NCBI RefSeq assembly: GCF_014639875.1
Contig: NZ_BMGD01000006.1
Coordinates: forward strand, 186,001-250,000
From: Blastomonas aquatica
GTDB taxonomy: Bacteria; Pseudomonadota; Alphaproteobacteria; Sphingomonadales; Sphingomonadaceae
Direction of reading: 5' to 3'
DNA length: 64,000 bases
Below the pieces are notes generated by a model. The model was not told where the DNA came from and did no database searches. It was given only the letters and a program-made list of their open reading frames with translations. Below are positions 17,531-26,560 of this stretch, one piece after another. The translations under genes were made by a program, and so were the position numbers. Each line of letters starts with the position of its first letter. The first letter of the stretch is position 1.

Positions 17531-19677
17531 GCGACGATTTCGACGATATCCAGGCGATCTTCTTTGAAGAATGCGCCGAAGGGTTGGCGACCGCCGAGGC
17601 GGGCCTCACCACCATGGCCGAAGGCGACAGCACCGCCGAGGTGATCGCGGGCGTGTTCCGTGCGGTCCACTCGATCAAGGGTGGTGCCGGCGCTTTCGGG
17701 CATGATGCGCTGCAGGGCTTTTCCCACCGGTTCGAGAACGTTCTCGACGAGGTGCGGGCCGGCAAGATTCCACCAACGCAGGAAGTCTGCCGCACGATGT
17801 TGCTGGCGTTCGACGTGCTGACTGGGCACGTCGAGGCCGCGCAGGGGCTTGCCGATCTGCCAGACGACACGCTGATGGTCGCAGCCTTGGAAGAGCTGCT
17901 TGCCGCTGAGCGGGCCGGCAACGCCGACGCGCAGGCGCCTGCCATCGCCGCGCCCACCGAACAGGCTGGAGGGGCGGATGAATTTGGCTTCTTACCTGTC
18001 GTCGTCGATCTCTTCGACCTTGATGCCGACCCGATGGCACTCGGCGACGCGGCAGCTGCCCCCGGCGAACACGGCGCGCAGGACGACAACCCTCGCTGGA
18101 TCATCCGGTTCGCTCCCTCGCGCGATGCGATGGCCAATGGCGGCGAACCGCTGCTTGTGCTGCGCGAACTCGAACGCGTGGGCGGCGAGATCATCGCGGT
18201 CGAAACCGGATCGCTGCCATCGCTGCGCGAGCTCGACCCCGAGGGCGCCTATTTCACCTGGACCCTTACCCTGCCCGCAGGCGTGGAACGGTCGACGATC
18301 GACGAAGCTTTCGATTTCGTCGCTCCCGATTCGGTGATCCAGATTTCGCGCGAGGAGGCCCCAGCACCCGTCGTCGAACAGGTCGAACAGGCAGCAGGCG
18401 AAACGGCCAAACCTCTCGCTCCGCCTACGGCGGTGCCGAGCGCTGCCAAGGCGAGCGCGCCTGCGCAGCCAGCCGAATCCAAGGCAATCGAGGCGCAGCA
18501 GAACATCCGCGTCGATGTAGCCAAGCTGGACATGCTGCTGAACCTCGTCGGCGAGCTCGTGATACGCAACTCGATCCTGTCTGACCGGCTCTCGTCGGCG
18601 GACCAGCAACGGGTCGAATTGCCCGAACTGGCGCGGCTGACGCGCGAGATCCAGGACAATGTCATGTCACTGCGCGCCCAGCCCATCCGCCAGGCGTTCT
18701 CGCGCGTGCCCCGAATGTTGCGCGAGTTGTGCTCTGCAACCTCCAAGGACGTCGCGCTCGAGGTATCGGGCGAGACGACCGAAGTCGACAAGAGCGTGAT
18801 CGAGAAGATCGGCGAACCGCTGACGCACATGATCCGCAACGCCATCGACCACGGCATCGAGAGCACCGAAGAGCGCATCGCCAAGGGCAAGCCAGCGCAA
18901 GGAAGGCTTCAGCTTTCCGCCGAACAGAAGGGCGCACGGATATTCCTGCGAGTTTCCGACGACGGGAAGGGGATCGATCGCGTACGCGTGCTCGCCAAGG
19001 CAGTCGAAAAGGGCATTGTCGGCCCTGACGAGAACCTGAGCGATGAAGAGATCGACAACCTGATCTGCGCCCCGGGCTTCTCTACCGCCGAGACGATCTC
19101 CGCGATCTCCGGCCGCGGGGTCGGCATGGATGTCGTTCGCAGCAATGTCGAAGCGCTTGGCGGACGCATTGAAATCATTTCCACGCCCGGCAAGGGCACC
19201 GCATTCACCATGATCCTGCCGCTGACGCTGGCGATCCTTGATGGAATGGTCGTCCGGCTTGCCGGACAGCGTTATGTCCTGCCGCTCTCGAACGTGGTGG
19301 AAACGGTCCAGCCGGAACCGGGCCAGTTGCGTCCGGTCGCGAACAGCTCGGAGGTCATCGCGATGCGGGGCACGTATGTCCCCGTCAGACGTCTGTCCGA
19401 ACTCTTCCATCTGCCATCAAGCGAACGCGAGGCGGAAGACAGCGTGGTCATCATCGTCGAGACCGATGCCGGCAATGTCGGGCTGATGGTGGATACCATC
19501 GAGGATCGCCGTGAAGTGGTGATCAAGAGCCTCGACCAGAACCTTTACCCGATCCGCGGCCTGGGCGGTGCGACCATTTTGGGCGACGGATCGATCGCGC
19601 TGATCCTCGACATCGACGCCCTGATGGTCTCGCCCAGTGCATCCAGCAAATTCGCCTTGAAAGGAATCGCAGCATGA
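17527..19677 (+). CDS. cheA: Chemotaxis histidine kinase CheA
   Basis: 716 residues, GTG start overlapping cheY by four bases. The P1 HPt domain has the phosphorylated His at residue 48 (FRAVHSIKGGAGAFG). A long Ala/Pro/Glu linker includes a probable P2 region. The P3 dimerisation helices start near residue 326 (VDVAKLDMLLNLVGELVIRN). The kinase core has the N-box HMIRNAIDHGIES (about 435), VSDDGKGID and GRGVGMDVV. A C-terminal CheW-like P5 domain follows. It receives receptor signals through CheW and phosphorylates CheY and CheB. Confidence 0.96.
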   Translation: MSDDFDDIQAIFFEECAEGLATAEAGLTTMAEGDSTAEVIAGVFRAVHSIKGGAGAFGHDALQGFSHRFENVLDEVRAGKIPPTQEVCRTMLLAFDVLTGHVEAAQGLADLPDDTLMVAALEELLAAERAGNADAQAPAIAAPTEQAGGADEFGFLPVVVDLFDLDADPMALGDAAAAPGEHGAQDDNPRWIIRFAPSRDAMANGGEPLLVLRELERVGGEIIAVETGSLPSLRELDPEGAYFTWTLTLPAGVERSTIDEAFDFVAPDSVIQISREEAPAPVVEQVEQAAGETAKPLAPPTAVPSAAKASAPAQPAESKAIEAQQNIRVDVAKLDMLLNLVGELVIRNSILSDRLSSADQQRVELPELARLTREIQDNVMSLRAQPIRQAFSRVPRMLRELCSATSKDVALEVSGETTEVDKSVIEKIGEPLTHMIRNAIDHGIESTEERIAKGKPAQGRLQLSAEQKGARIFLRVSDDGKGIDRVRVLAKAVEKGIVGPDENLSDEEIDNLICAPGFSTAETISAISGRGVGMDVVRSNVEALGGRIEIISTPGKGTAFTMILPLTLAILDGMVVRLAGQRYVLPLSNVVETVQPEPGQLRPVANSSEVIAMRGTYVPVRRLSELFHLPSSEREAEDSVVIIVETDAGNVGLMVDTIEDRREVVIKSLDQNLYPIRGLGGATILGDGSIALILDIDALMVSPSASSKFALKGIAA

Positions 19678-20228
19678 ATACCCAGGAAACCGCCGCGCCC
19701 GCGACAAAGGCCTATGCGGCCGAAACCGTCAGCGCGATCGATACCGGCGACACATTGGCCGAGCGCAAGATCGTGACCTTCCTTCTTGGCCAACAGACCT
19801 TCGGCATCGAAATGTCCGCGCTGATCGAGATCCGCGAATGGGAAACCCCAACACCGCTCCCCAGCGTGCCTTCCTACATCAAGGGCGTGACCAACCTGCG
19901 CGGGCACGTCGTGCCAGTCGTCGGCCTGGCCGAGCGGCTTGGCTGGGAACCTAGTGTCCTTCACTCGCGCTCATGCATCCTGGTGGTCAATATCGAGGGC
20001 AAACATGCCGGCTTTCTGGTCGATGAAGTGGCCGACATCGTCTCGGTTGCCGATAGCGCAATCCAGATGGCGCCGGAGGTGGAAGTGACCGAAGCCAGCC
20101 TGATCAAGGGCCTGGTCCAGATCGGCCAGCGCAGCCAAGAAGGGTCCAGCGACAAGGACCAGACCATGGTTTCGCTGCTTGACCTTTCCAAGCTCAGCCC
20201 CACCCGCCACATCGACCTGGCCGTCTGA
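19674..20228 (+). CDS. cheW: Chemotaxis coupling protein CheW
   Basis: 184 residues, ATGA overlap with cheA. After an N-terminal extension of about 30 residues the CheW domain is typical: TFLLGQQTFGIEMSALIEIR, LPSVPSYIKGVTNLRGHVVP, GFLVDEVADIVSV. It bridges receptors and CheA. The extension is longer than in enteric CheW. Confidence 0.95.
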   Translation: MNTQETAAPATKAYAAETVSAIDTGDTLAERKIVTFLLGQQTFGIEMSALIEIREWETPTPLPSVPSYIKGVTNLRGHVVPVVGLAERLGWEPSVLHSRSCILVVNIEGKHAGFLVDEVADIVSVADSAIQMAPEVEVTEASLIKGLVQIGQRSQEGSSDKDQTMVSLLDLSKLSPTRHIDLAV

Positions 20229-21103
20229 TGACTTCCAGTTCCGTCTCCATGGCAGACGCGGCCACAGGAATCGAAGGCCGCCTCGAGCCCCGCGAGTTCA
20301 AGCGGATCGCAGCCATCGTGCAAGAGGATGCGCGCATTGACCTGCCGCCGTCGAAGGCGACTTTGGTGTTCTCGCGCCTCAGCCGGCGCGTGCGCGACCA
20401 TGGGCTTTCAACATTTGTCGAATATCTGCAGTTCGTCGAGCAGGATCCGCAGGAGCGTGCGGCGATGGTCGTCGCCCTGACGACCAACCACACGCATTTC
20501 TTTCGCGAGAACCATCACTTCGACCATTTCCGCGAGCATGTTCTGGGCGAGCTGCAGAAGCAGGCCCAGGCCGGCCAGCCGGTGCGGCTCTGGTCGGCGG
20601 GGTGCTCGAGCGGCGAAGAGGTCTATTCGCTCGCGATGTGCATGCTGGGCACCTCGCGCCCCATGGCGCGCTGGGCGTTCGACAATGATGTCAAGTTCCT
20701 GGCCACCGACCTCTCACCCAAGGTGGTCGCTGCCGTCCGCAAGGGCGTGTATTCGGAGTTCACCGTCAAGCCGATTCCCGATGCCTACCGCCGCGAATGG
20801 GTTCGGCCCGAGGGCGAGGACTACGCGATTGTCGAGGATGTGCGGCGCCTGGTCACTGCGCGCGAACTCAATCTGTTCGCGACCTGGCCGATGCGTCAGC
20901 AATATGACGTGATCTTCTGTCGCAACGTCATGATTTATTTCGACGATCAGGCAAAGTCAGAGTTGATCGACCGGTTCGCGCAGCTCCTGCGCCCCGGCGG
21001 GTACCTCTATATTGGCCACTCGGAACGACTGATCGGGCCAGGTGCGGGTGGTTTCACCTGCTGTGGGCAGACGATCTATCGCAAGGAAAGCGCAAGCTCA
21101 TGA
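20228..21103 (+). CDS. cheR: Chemoreceptor methyltransferase CheR
   Basis: 291 residues; the ATG shares one base with the cheW stop (TGATG). An N-terminal helical domain is followed by the SAM-binding fold: ALTTNHTHFFRENHHFDHF, LWSAGCSSGEEVYSLAMC, the catalytic-domain YDVIFCRNVMIYFD, and GYLYIGHSE. It methylates glutamates of chemoreceptors for adaptation. Confidence 0.96.
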   Translation: MTSSSVSMADAATGIEGRLEPREFKRIAAIVQEDARIDLPPSKATLVFSRLSRRVRDHGLSTFVEYLQFVEQDPQERAAMVVALTTNHTHFFRENHHFDHFREHVLGELQKQAQAGQPVRLWSAGCSSGEEVYSLAMCMLGTSRPMARWAFDNDVKFLATDLSPKVVAAVRKGVYSEFTVKPIPDAYRREWVRPEGEDYAIVEDVRRLVTARELNLFATWPMRQQYDVIFCRNVMIYFDDQAKSELIDRFAQLLRPGGYLYIGHSERLIGPGAGGFTCCGQTIYRKESASS

Positions 21104-22116
21104 TTGTTCCAATACGGACACTTGTCGTTGATGACAGCGCCTCGATGCGCGCAATGCTCTGTTCCGCACTGAGTGCGGACCCAGAGATCGAGGTCGTCGG
21201 CGCCGCACCCGAACCCCATGCCGCCCGGCAGATGATGCGCGAGCTCAACCCTGATGTGGTGACGCTCGACGTCGAGATGCCGGGGATGGATGGCCTGTCG
21301 TTTCTTGAGAAAATCATGCGGCTGCGCCCGACCCCGGTGGTCATGTGCTCGTCGCTCACCACCCGCAGCGCCAAGGTCACGATCGAGGCATTGAGGCTTG
21401 GCGCGGTCGACTTCGTGGCAAAGCCTTCGGGCGCGGAAGGCGATACCGAGCGGGCCATGACCGAATTGCGCGAGAAGGTGAAGGCCGCGGCGCGCTCTCA
21501 GGTCAGACATACACCGCACTCTGCGCGCATGGACCCGCTGGGGCCGCTCGATCGCGATGATCAGGTCATCGCGATCGGCTCTTCGACGGGCGGTGTCGAT
21601 GCGCTGTTCGCGCTGCTGCCCGCGCTGCCCATCGATGCTCCGCCGGTGCTCGTCGTCCAGCACATGCCCCCATCGTTCACACAGCAGTTGGCCGGACGCC
21701 TCAACGGTGTTTGCGCGGTCGAGGTGATGGAAGCCGAGGATCGGCACACCCTCAAGCGCGGAACCGTCTATATTGCTCCAGGGGGCAATCGTCACATGAT
21801 CCTGTCGGGCCGGACGGTCCGTCTGGTGGAGGGCGAGCGGATCAGCGGCCACCGTCCTTCGGTGGATGTTCTGTTCAACTCGGCGGCCAAGCTGGGCAAC
21901 AAGGCGGTGGGAGTCATCTTGACCGGGATGGGCAGCGACGGCGCGGAAGGGTTGCTGAAAATGCGCCAGGCCGGAGCCCGCACCTTCGGTCAGAACGCAC
22001 AGTCATGCGTCGTCTACGGCATGCCCAGGGCGGCTGCCGAAATCGGCGCGGTCGAACAGGAATTGGATCTGTCTGCGATGCCAAGGGCGATCATCACCGC
22101 CTGCCGCAGCAAGTGA
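21100..22116 (+). CDS. cheB: Chemoreceptor methylesterase/response regulator CheB
   Basis: 338 residues, ATGA overlap with cheR. Receiver domain: D11/D12 pair, phospho-acceptor D57, Lys in VAKPSG. It is followed by a linker and the esterase domain with the catalytic triad regions visible: Ser in AIGSSTGGVDAL, His in VVQHMPPSF, Asp in LTGMGSDGAEG. It demethylates (and deamidates) receptors. Confidence 0.96.
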   Translation: MIVPIRTLVVDDSASMRAMLCSALSADPEIEVVGAAPEPHAARQMMRELNPDVVTLDVEMPGMDGLSFLEKIMRLRPTPVVMCSSLTTRSAKVTIEALRLGAVDFVAKPSGAEGDTERAMTELREKVKAAARSQVRHTPHSARMDPLGPLDRDDQVIAIGSSTGGVDALFALLPALPIDAPPVLVVQHMPPSFTQQLAGRLNGVCAVEVMEAEDRHTLKRGTVYIAPGGNRHMILSGRTVRLVEGERISGHRPSVDVLFNSAAKLGNKAVGVILTGMGSDGAEGLLKMRQAGARTFGQNAQSCVVYGMPRAAAEIGAVEQELDLSAMPRAIITACRSK

Positions 22117-22128
22117 ACGGGAGTTATT

Positions 22129-22518
22129 ATGCCGGCAGCATCTGATATCAAGGTAATGGTGGTCGATGATCAGACCAGCATGCGTGCGATGATCCGTCGC
22201 ACGCTGCAGGATCTGGGTTTTCGCGATGTGCGCGACAAGGCGGCTGCGGCCGAAGCGTTGGAAGACATCCGTACCAATCGCGTCCATCTGGTCATTTCGG
22301 ACTACAACATGCCCGACATGGATGGACTGCAGTTCCTTCAGGAAGTGCGCAAGGATCCGGTCATCGGCAAGACGGTGTTCATCATGCTCACCGCTTCGGC
22401 GGAAAAGGAGATCGTCCAGAAAGCGGCGGCCATGGGAGTCAACAACTACGTGGTCAAACCGTTCACGCCGTTCGCGCTGAAGGACAAGATCGAACGCGTC
22501 TTTGGCGCTCTGACCTAA
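22129..22518 (+). CDS. cheY: Chemotaxis response regulator CheY (copy 2)
   Basis: 129 residues. The receiver resembles motor-binding CheY (D13/D14, D58 in LVISDYNMPDMDGLQF, Thr in IMLTASAEKE, Lys in YVVKPFTPF). It starts 12 bases after cheB and ends 4 bases before cheD. It is more similar to enteric CheY in its TSMRAMIRRTLQDLG opening than copy 1 is, so it is the better candidate for binding FliM. This is inference. Confidence 0.93.
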   Translation: MPAASDIKVMVVDDQTSMRAMIRRTLQDLGFRDVRDKAAAAEALEDIRTNRVHLVISDYNMPDMDGLQFLQEVRKDPVIGKTVFIMLTASAEKEIVQKAAAMGVNNYVVKPFTPFALKDKIERVFGALT

Positions 22519-22522
22519 CGCC

Positions 22523-23035
22523 ATGCGCCGGATTGCCATCATCCAGGGCGAGCACCGCGTGCTCACCGAGCCCGACACCATGCTGACGACCGTCCTGGGC
22601 TCGTGCGTCGCCGTGTGCCTGCACGACCCGGTCGCCCGGGTGGGCGGCATGAACCATTTTCTGCTCGGGGAACCGATGGCAGGACATGCGCTCAAGCCGG
22701 AAGAACTGCATCGCTACGGCGTGCACGCGATGGAACTGCTCATCAACGCGATGATGCAGGCCGGGGCCGTGCGTGACCGGATGTGTGGGCACCTCTATGG
22801 CGGAGGCAACATCGTCGCCGGCCTGGGCCAGATCGGCAGCAGCAACGCCGCGTTCGCTCGCAGGTTCATGGAGACCGAAGGGCTGCAAGTGAAGCGCTGC
22901 GATCTTGGCGGCAACAGCGCTCGGAAAGTGGAATTCTTGCCCTATGACGGCAGGGTGCGCTCGCTGATCGTCAAGGACGTCGTACCCGAGGCTCGTCCGC
23001 AGCGCATCATGGCGCATGACGTCGAACTGTTCTGA
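22523..23035 (+). CDS. cheD: Chemoreceptor glutamine deamidase CheD
   Basis: 170 residues. The CheD signature is complete: TVLGSCVAVCLHD (catalytic Cys), GGMNHFLL (catalytic His), GHLYGGGNIV and RKVEFLPYDGRV. It deamidates receptor glutamines. It is part of the che operon. Confidence 0.94.
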   Translation: MRRIAIIQGEHRVLTEPDTMLTTVLGSCVAVCLHDPVARVGGMNHFLLGEPMAGHALKPEELHRYGVHAMELLINAMMQAGAVRDRMCGHLYGGGNIVAGLGQIGSSNAAFARRFMETEGLQVKRCDLGGNSARKVEFLPYDGRVRSLIVKDVVPEARPQRIMAHDVELF

Positions 23036-23074
23036 GCTAGTTCGCTCTGTCCGCATCAGATTCCCGAGGTAACT

Positions 23075-23365
23075 ATGACCACTCTAAACCAGCAGACCGC
23101 GAGCCTTTGCAGAGCCATCGCTGACGAAATCCGCCAGGTCAGCAACCTGGTCGAGGAACTCGCCAATGTGCTGGTTTGCGACGAGGAAGTTGCGATGAAG
23201 CACATTCACCGGCTTCAGGCCTTCGACCTGCTGGTGCAGCGCTCGGCAGAAAGTGCCAGGCTGCTCGACCGGATCGCATCGGGTGTGCAAACGCAGCTCG
23301 CGGTCGATGAGGTGTGCCTCGAAGAGCTCCAGCAGCGGCTGCGGGCAAAGGTTGAGGTCATCTAA
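23075..23365 (+). CDS. Uncharacterised 96-residue helical protein in the che operon
   Basis: The ATG at 23075 is preceded by GAGG. It is predicted to be entirely alpha-helical with coiled-coil character (AIADEIRQVSNLVEELANVL, then HIHRLQAFDLLVQRSAESAR). No family was recognised. Its position between cheD and motB suggests a motility role; a CheZ-like phosphatase or receptor adaptor is conceivable, but the D-x-x-x-Q phosphatase signature of CheZ is not clearly present. Its end is 2 bases before motB. Confidence 0.75.
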   Translation: MTTLNQQTASLCRAIADEIRQVSNLVEELANVLVCDEEVAMKHIHRLQAFDLLVQRSAESARLLDRIASGVQTQLAVDEVCLEELQQRLRAKVEVI

Positions 23366-23367
23366 TC

Positions 23368-24207
23368 GTGGCGCAAAATTCCGATCGCCCCATCGTTATC
23401 AGAAGGGTGAAGAAAGTCGTCGGCGGCGGCCATCACGGCGGTGCCTGGAAAGTCGCGTATGCCGATTTCGTAACCGCCATGATGGCCTTTTTCATGCTGC
23501 TTTGGCTCACTGCCAATCCCGACAAGGAAAAGCTGAAGGGCCTTGCCGAGTATTTCACCCCGGTCGATCCGGGCGCATCATCGGCAACCCCTTCCGATTC
23601 CACCGCAGGCAACAGTCGTGCCGCGCAGTCGAGCAGGCCGGCCCCGGCAGGGACGCCGGCGAGTGAAGCTGCGACCGTCGGCGCGGCAAGGGGCGGCAGC
23701 GCCAATGTGCCCGATGCCTCTCTGCGAATCTTGGCTCAGGAATTGCGACTGGAGATCGATTCCTCGTCCGTGCCGGCCGACGCAGCGAACACCATCAAGA
23801 TGGAGACCGACAATGGAAAGATCATCATCAGCCTGATGGACACTGCCAAGCGCCCGATGTTCCGCGACGGCTCGGGAGAACTAAACGCCTATGCCGTCGG
23901 CCTGTTGTCGCGGATTGCGCGCAAGGTCGTTGGCACCGGTGCCACGATCGCGCTTGAGGGGCATACCGATGCCGGCGGCGGGCTCAGCGAGGCCAACTGG
24001 AAACTGTCTGGTGATCGTGCACAGGCGGCGCGCAATGTGATGACGGCTGCAGGCCTGTCTCCGGATCGGTTCAGCCAGGTCGCGGCGCTGGCCAGCACGC
24101 GCCCGGTCTATCCCGACCAGCCCATGCGCGCAGAAAACCGACGCATCGCCATCGTGATCCAGTCCGATCAATCCGCCCTCCCCCCCGATACGACCTTCAA
24201 GCTTTAA
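23368..24207 (+). CDS. motB: Flagellar motor stator protein MotB
   Basis: 279 residues with a GTG start at 23368. One membrane helix (about 29-49) carries the proton-accepting Asp33 in VAYADFVTAMMAFFMLLWL. A Ser/Pro/Ala-rich linker leads to the peptidoglycan-binding OmpA-like domain (ALEGHTDAGGGLSEANWKLS, SDRAQAAR-type GDRAQAARNVM, RRIAIVI). It anchors the stator around the rotor. The gene is separated from motA by the whole che operon. Confidence 0.95.
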   Translation: MAQNSDRPIVIRRVKKVVGGGHHGGAWKVAYADFVTAMMAFFMLLWLTANPDKEKLKGLAEYFTPVDPGASSATPSDSTAGNSRAAQSSRPAPAGTPASEAATVGAARGGSANVPDASLRILAQELRLEIDSSSVPADAANTIKMETDNGKIIISLMDTAKRPMFRDGSGELNAYAVGLLSRIARKVVGTGATIALEGHTDAGGGLSEANWKLSGDRAQAARNVMTAAGLSPDRFSQVAALASTRPVYPDQPMRAENRRIAIVIQSDQSALPPDTTFKL

Positions 24208-24220
24208 GGAGCTGCAAGAG

Positions 24221-24673
24221 ATGTCCGCTATCAAGAAAGCGCTGGGAGCGATCGCGCTGCTCGCTGCCGGATTGGGCGTGGGAAGTGGCGCAGGCTTCGC
24301 AACGACTATGTTGCTTGGCCAACCCTCAAAAACAGCCCCGGAAAAGGCCCCCAAGATCGAAACGACGTTCGTCGAAGTCGATGAGGTCGTTGCACCGCTT
24401 GTGCTGCCTGATGGTGAACGGCTTGCCGGCTATGTCTCCTTCCAGCTGGCGCTGGAAGTTGAGGACGATCAGGCTGACATCGTCGCCGCGCGGTTGCCCG
24501 TGCTGCGTCACGAAATCAACATGCGCGCCTATCTCAAGCCAATGGCGAGCGGACCCGACGGGACGCTGCCGACGCTCGAGATATTCCGCAAGGTGGTGGT
24601 CGAAGCGGCCGATGTCGCCTTCGGCGAAGGCGCGGTGAAGTCCGTCGCCATTGCCCGGGTCAACCCGGCTTGA
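24221..24673 (+). CDS. FliL-like membrane protein next to motB
   Basis: 150 residues, strong AAGGAG site before the ATG. A signal-anchor helix at about 8-32 is followed by a FliL-like periplasmic domain: VLPDGERLAGYVSFQLALEV, LPVLRHEINMRAY, VVEAADVAFGEGAVKSVAIA. Known FliL associates with the stator ring, which fits its place directly behind motB. The true fliL is at 50522, and another relative is at 53058-53498. The identity is inferred from the shape and spacing of conserved blocks. Confidence 0.7.
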   Translation: MSAIKKALGAIALLAAGLGVGSGAGFATTMLLGQPSKTAPEKAPKIETTFVEVDEVVAPLVLPDGERLAGYVSFQLALEVEDDQADIVAARLPVLRHEINMRAYLKPMASGPDGTLPTLEIFRKVVVEAADVAFGEGAVKSVAIARVNPA

Positions 24674-24691
24674 ATTCGAAGGGATACGCCA

Positions 24692-25372
24692 ATGCTTCAC
24701 GACCAGTCCTCATCCCTCCCTGCCTACGAGCAGGGCATTTCCGGCCCGGTGCAGAAATTTGCGGCACGGGACGAGCGGACGGTGACGCTGTTCATGCTGG
24801 GCCGGCTGTGGCACCAGGGCAGCGATACCATCTGCCGGATCCGCAACATCTCGCCCGGCGGAATGCGCATAGAGACCGCGATGCCGCTTCAGGCCGGGGA
24901 GAAGGTTTCGCTCGAAACGCGCAGCAGTAGCTACCTCGATGGGCAGGTTGCGTGGACCAAGGATCTCGCTGCGGGCATCCGCTTTGCCGATACGGTCGAA
25001 CACGGCACGCTGCTCGTCGCGCCAGCCGGTCGCACAGGCAAGGCGCTGACCGTGCGCGCACCGCGGTTTCCCGCTGCCGTGCGTGCGACGATGCGCGTCG
25101 ATGGCTGGAGGTCGAAGGTCCGGGTCGTCAACATCTCGCTGAGCGGATGCGCCGTGCTGGCGTCGACAACCCCTCCCCATGGCAGCGTGGGCGAACTGAC
25201 CATTTCAGGCTTGCGCCCGTTGAAGTTTGCGCCCCGCTGGACACAGGACGGGCTTGCCGGGCTTACGTTTCTCGAGAGGCTGGGCTTTGGCGAGCTTGCG
25301 CACTGGCTTGGCAAGCCGGAAATGCGTTTCATGCTCGAAGGCGGCAAGATCCCCGAGGATCACGCGCGCTAA
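24692..25372 (+). CDS. PilZ-domain protein (two PilZ-like halves)
   Basis: 226 residues, AAGGGA before the ATG. The first half has a PilZ-like arrangement with CRIRNISPGGMRIETAMPL (the N-x-S-x-x-G motif). The second half repeats it as RVVNISLSGCAVLAS. The Arg-rich N-terminal part of a c-di-GMP site (RxxxR) is degenerate in both, so nucleotide binding is uncertain. PilZ proteins often brake flagellar motors; being the last gene of the motB group is compatible with that. It converges on fliP. Confidence 0.75.
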   Translation: MLHDQSSSLPAYEQGISGPVQKFAARDERTVTLFMLGRLWHQGSDTICRIRNISPGGMRIETAMPLQAGEKVSLETRSSSYLDGQVAWTKDLAAGIRFADTVEHGTLLVAPAGRTGKALTVRAPRFPAAVRATMRVDGWRSKVRVVNISLSGCAVLASTTPPHGSVGELTISGLRPLKFAPRWTQDGLAGLTFLERLGFGELAHWLGKPEMRFMLEGGKIPEDHAR

Positions 25373-25380
25373 AGCGCGCG
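25363..25380. terminator. GC palindrome between the PilZ gene and fliP
   Basis: CGCGCGCT-aa-AGCGCGCG overlaps the stop codon of the PilZ gene and lies 12 bases from the fliP stop. This convergent position suggests a bidirectional end point. There is no T-run. Confidence 0.35.
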
Positions 25381-25391
25381 CGCCCGGTACG

Positions 25392-26126
25392 TCACCCGCT
25401 GCCGAAGCTCTTGAGCAGCGAGCCTGCCACCAGCGCCCAGCCATCGACCAGCACAAAGAACACGATCTTCATCGGCAGCGAGATGGTCGGTGGCGGAAGC
25501 ATCATCATTCCCATCGCCATCAACACGGCGGACACCGCCAGATCGATGATCAGAAACGGCAGCAGCAGCAGAAAGCCGATCTCGAAACCGCGGCGCAGTT
25601 CGGAAATCATGAACGCCGGAGCCAGGGTCGTCAGCGGAATCTCCGCCCGGTCCCCCGCAGGTTTGCCTGACAGTTCGACAAAAAGCTGCAGATCGCTCTC
25701 GCTCACCTGCCCCAGCATGAACTGCCTGAACGGCTCCGAGGTGCGTTCGAACGCCTTCGTCTCCGATATCCGGCCCTCGGTATAGGGTACGACGCCACCG
25801 CTCCATGCCTTTTCGAAAGTAGGAGCCATCACGAAGAACGAGAGGAACAGGGCGAGGCTGATGATCACCGGATTGGGCGGAACGCCGGGAGCGCCGATCC
25901 CCGTGCGCAGCAGCGACAGCGCCACCACGATCCGGGTGAAGGAGGTGACCGTCATCAATATGCCGGGCGCCAGGCTCAGCACGGTGAGCATCAGGACAAG
26001 CTGGAGCACGTTGCCCGATACCGAACCATTGCCGTTCAGCGCGATCGTCGCGCTTTGTGCAAAGGCAACCTCGGGCAACGCGAGCAGAACGGTGCCGACG
26101 CCGCCCCTCAGGATACTGCGGTTCAT
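25392..26126 (-). CDS. fliP: Flagellar export gate protein FliP
   Basis: 244 residues from the ATG at 26126. It has a cleavable leader (to about AFAQS) and the conserved FliP core: LSLAPGILMTVTSFTRIVVA, FVMAPTFEKAW, PFRQFMLGQ, TLAPAFMISELRRGFEIGF, LPMKIVFFVLVDGW. It forms the FliPQR pore of the flagellar type III system. It overlaps fliO by four bases. Confidence 0.96.
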   Translation of the reverse strand: MNRSILRGGVGTVLLALPEVAFAQSATIALNGNGSVSGNVLQLVLMLTVLSLAPGILMTVTSFTRIVVALSLLRTGIGAPGVPPNPVIISLALFLSFFVMAPTFEKAWSGGVVPYTEGRISETKAFERTSEPFRQFMLGQVSESDLQLFVELSGKPAGDRAEIPLTTLAPAFMISELRRGFEIGFLLLLPFLIIDLAVSAVLMAMGMMMLPPPTISLPMKIVFFVLVDGWALVAGSLLKSFGSG

Positions 26127-26557
26127 GCCAGTTGCTCGCTTTTTTCAGCCGCCCGAGCGGTGTTTTGCTGGGGTAGGTGCCAGCGCGCGCGCTTGGGCCG
26201 TTCGCGCTTTCCTGCCTGCGCAGCGGCACGAGCCGGCGGGGCGTGAAGCACACTTATGGGCGCCTGCAACTCGGGTGGTTCGGGCGACCGCACAACCATA
26301 TCTTCGGAGGACACCATGACATGGCCCTCGGGTGCGACGATAACGAGATGTTCGCGACCATCGCAACGGATCAACACCGCAGAACGGCGCTGGTCGATGG
26401 TAAGACGCTCGACCAGCTCGAGCCGCTGCTCGGCGCGGTGCCCCACCCTGCCCGGCAAGCGAAGATCAAACCGGCGGGTGGCCCATAGAGCGCCCGCCAG
26501 AATGCCCAGCAGCAGCGCCAGCGCGCCCAGCGCGCGCAACATTCCCAGAATGTCCAT
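26123..26557 (-). CDS. fliO: Flagellar export assembly protein FliO
   Basis: 144 residues. One membrane helix at about 5-26 is followed by the FliO cytoplasmic domain (RLELVERLTIDQRRSAVLIR and REHLVIVAPEG). It helps assemble the FliP ring. It lies between the short fliN and fliP on the minus strand, with overlap to fliP. Confidence 0.88.
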   Translation of the reverse strand: MDILGMLRALGALALLLGILAGALWATRRFDLRLPGRVGHRAEQRLELVERLTIDQRRSAVLIRCDGREHLVIVAPEGHVMVSSEDMVVRSPEPPELQAPISVLHAPPARAAAQAGKRERPKRARWHLPQQNTARAAEKSEQLA

Positions 26558-26560
26558 GGG

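Noticed and set aside
23075-23365. Assignment of the 96-residue protein as CheZ
   Set aside because: It is much shorter than CheZ and the characteristic phosphatase motif is not evident.
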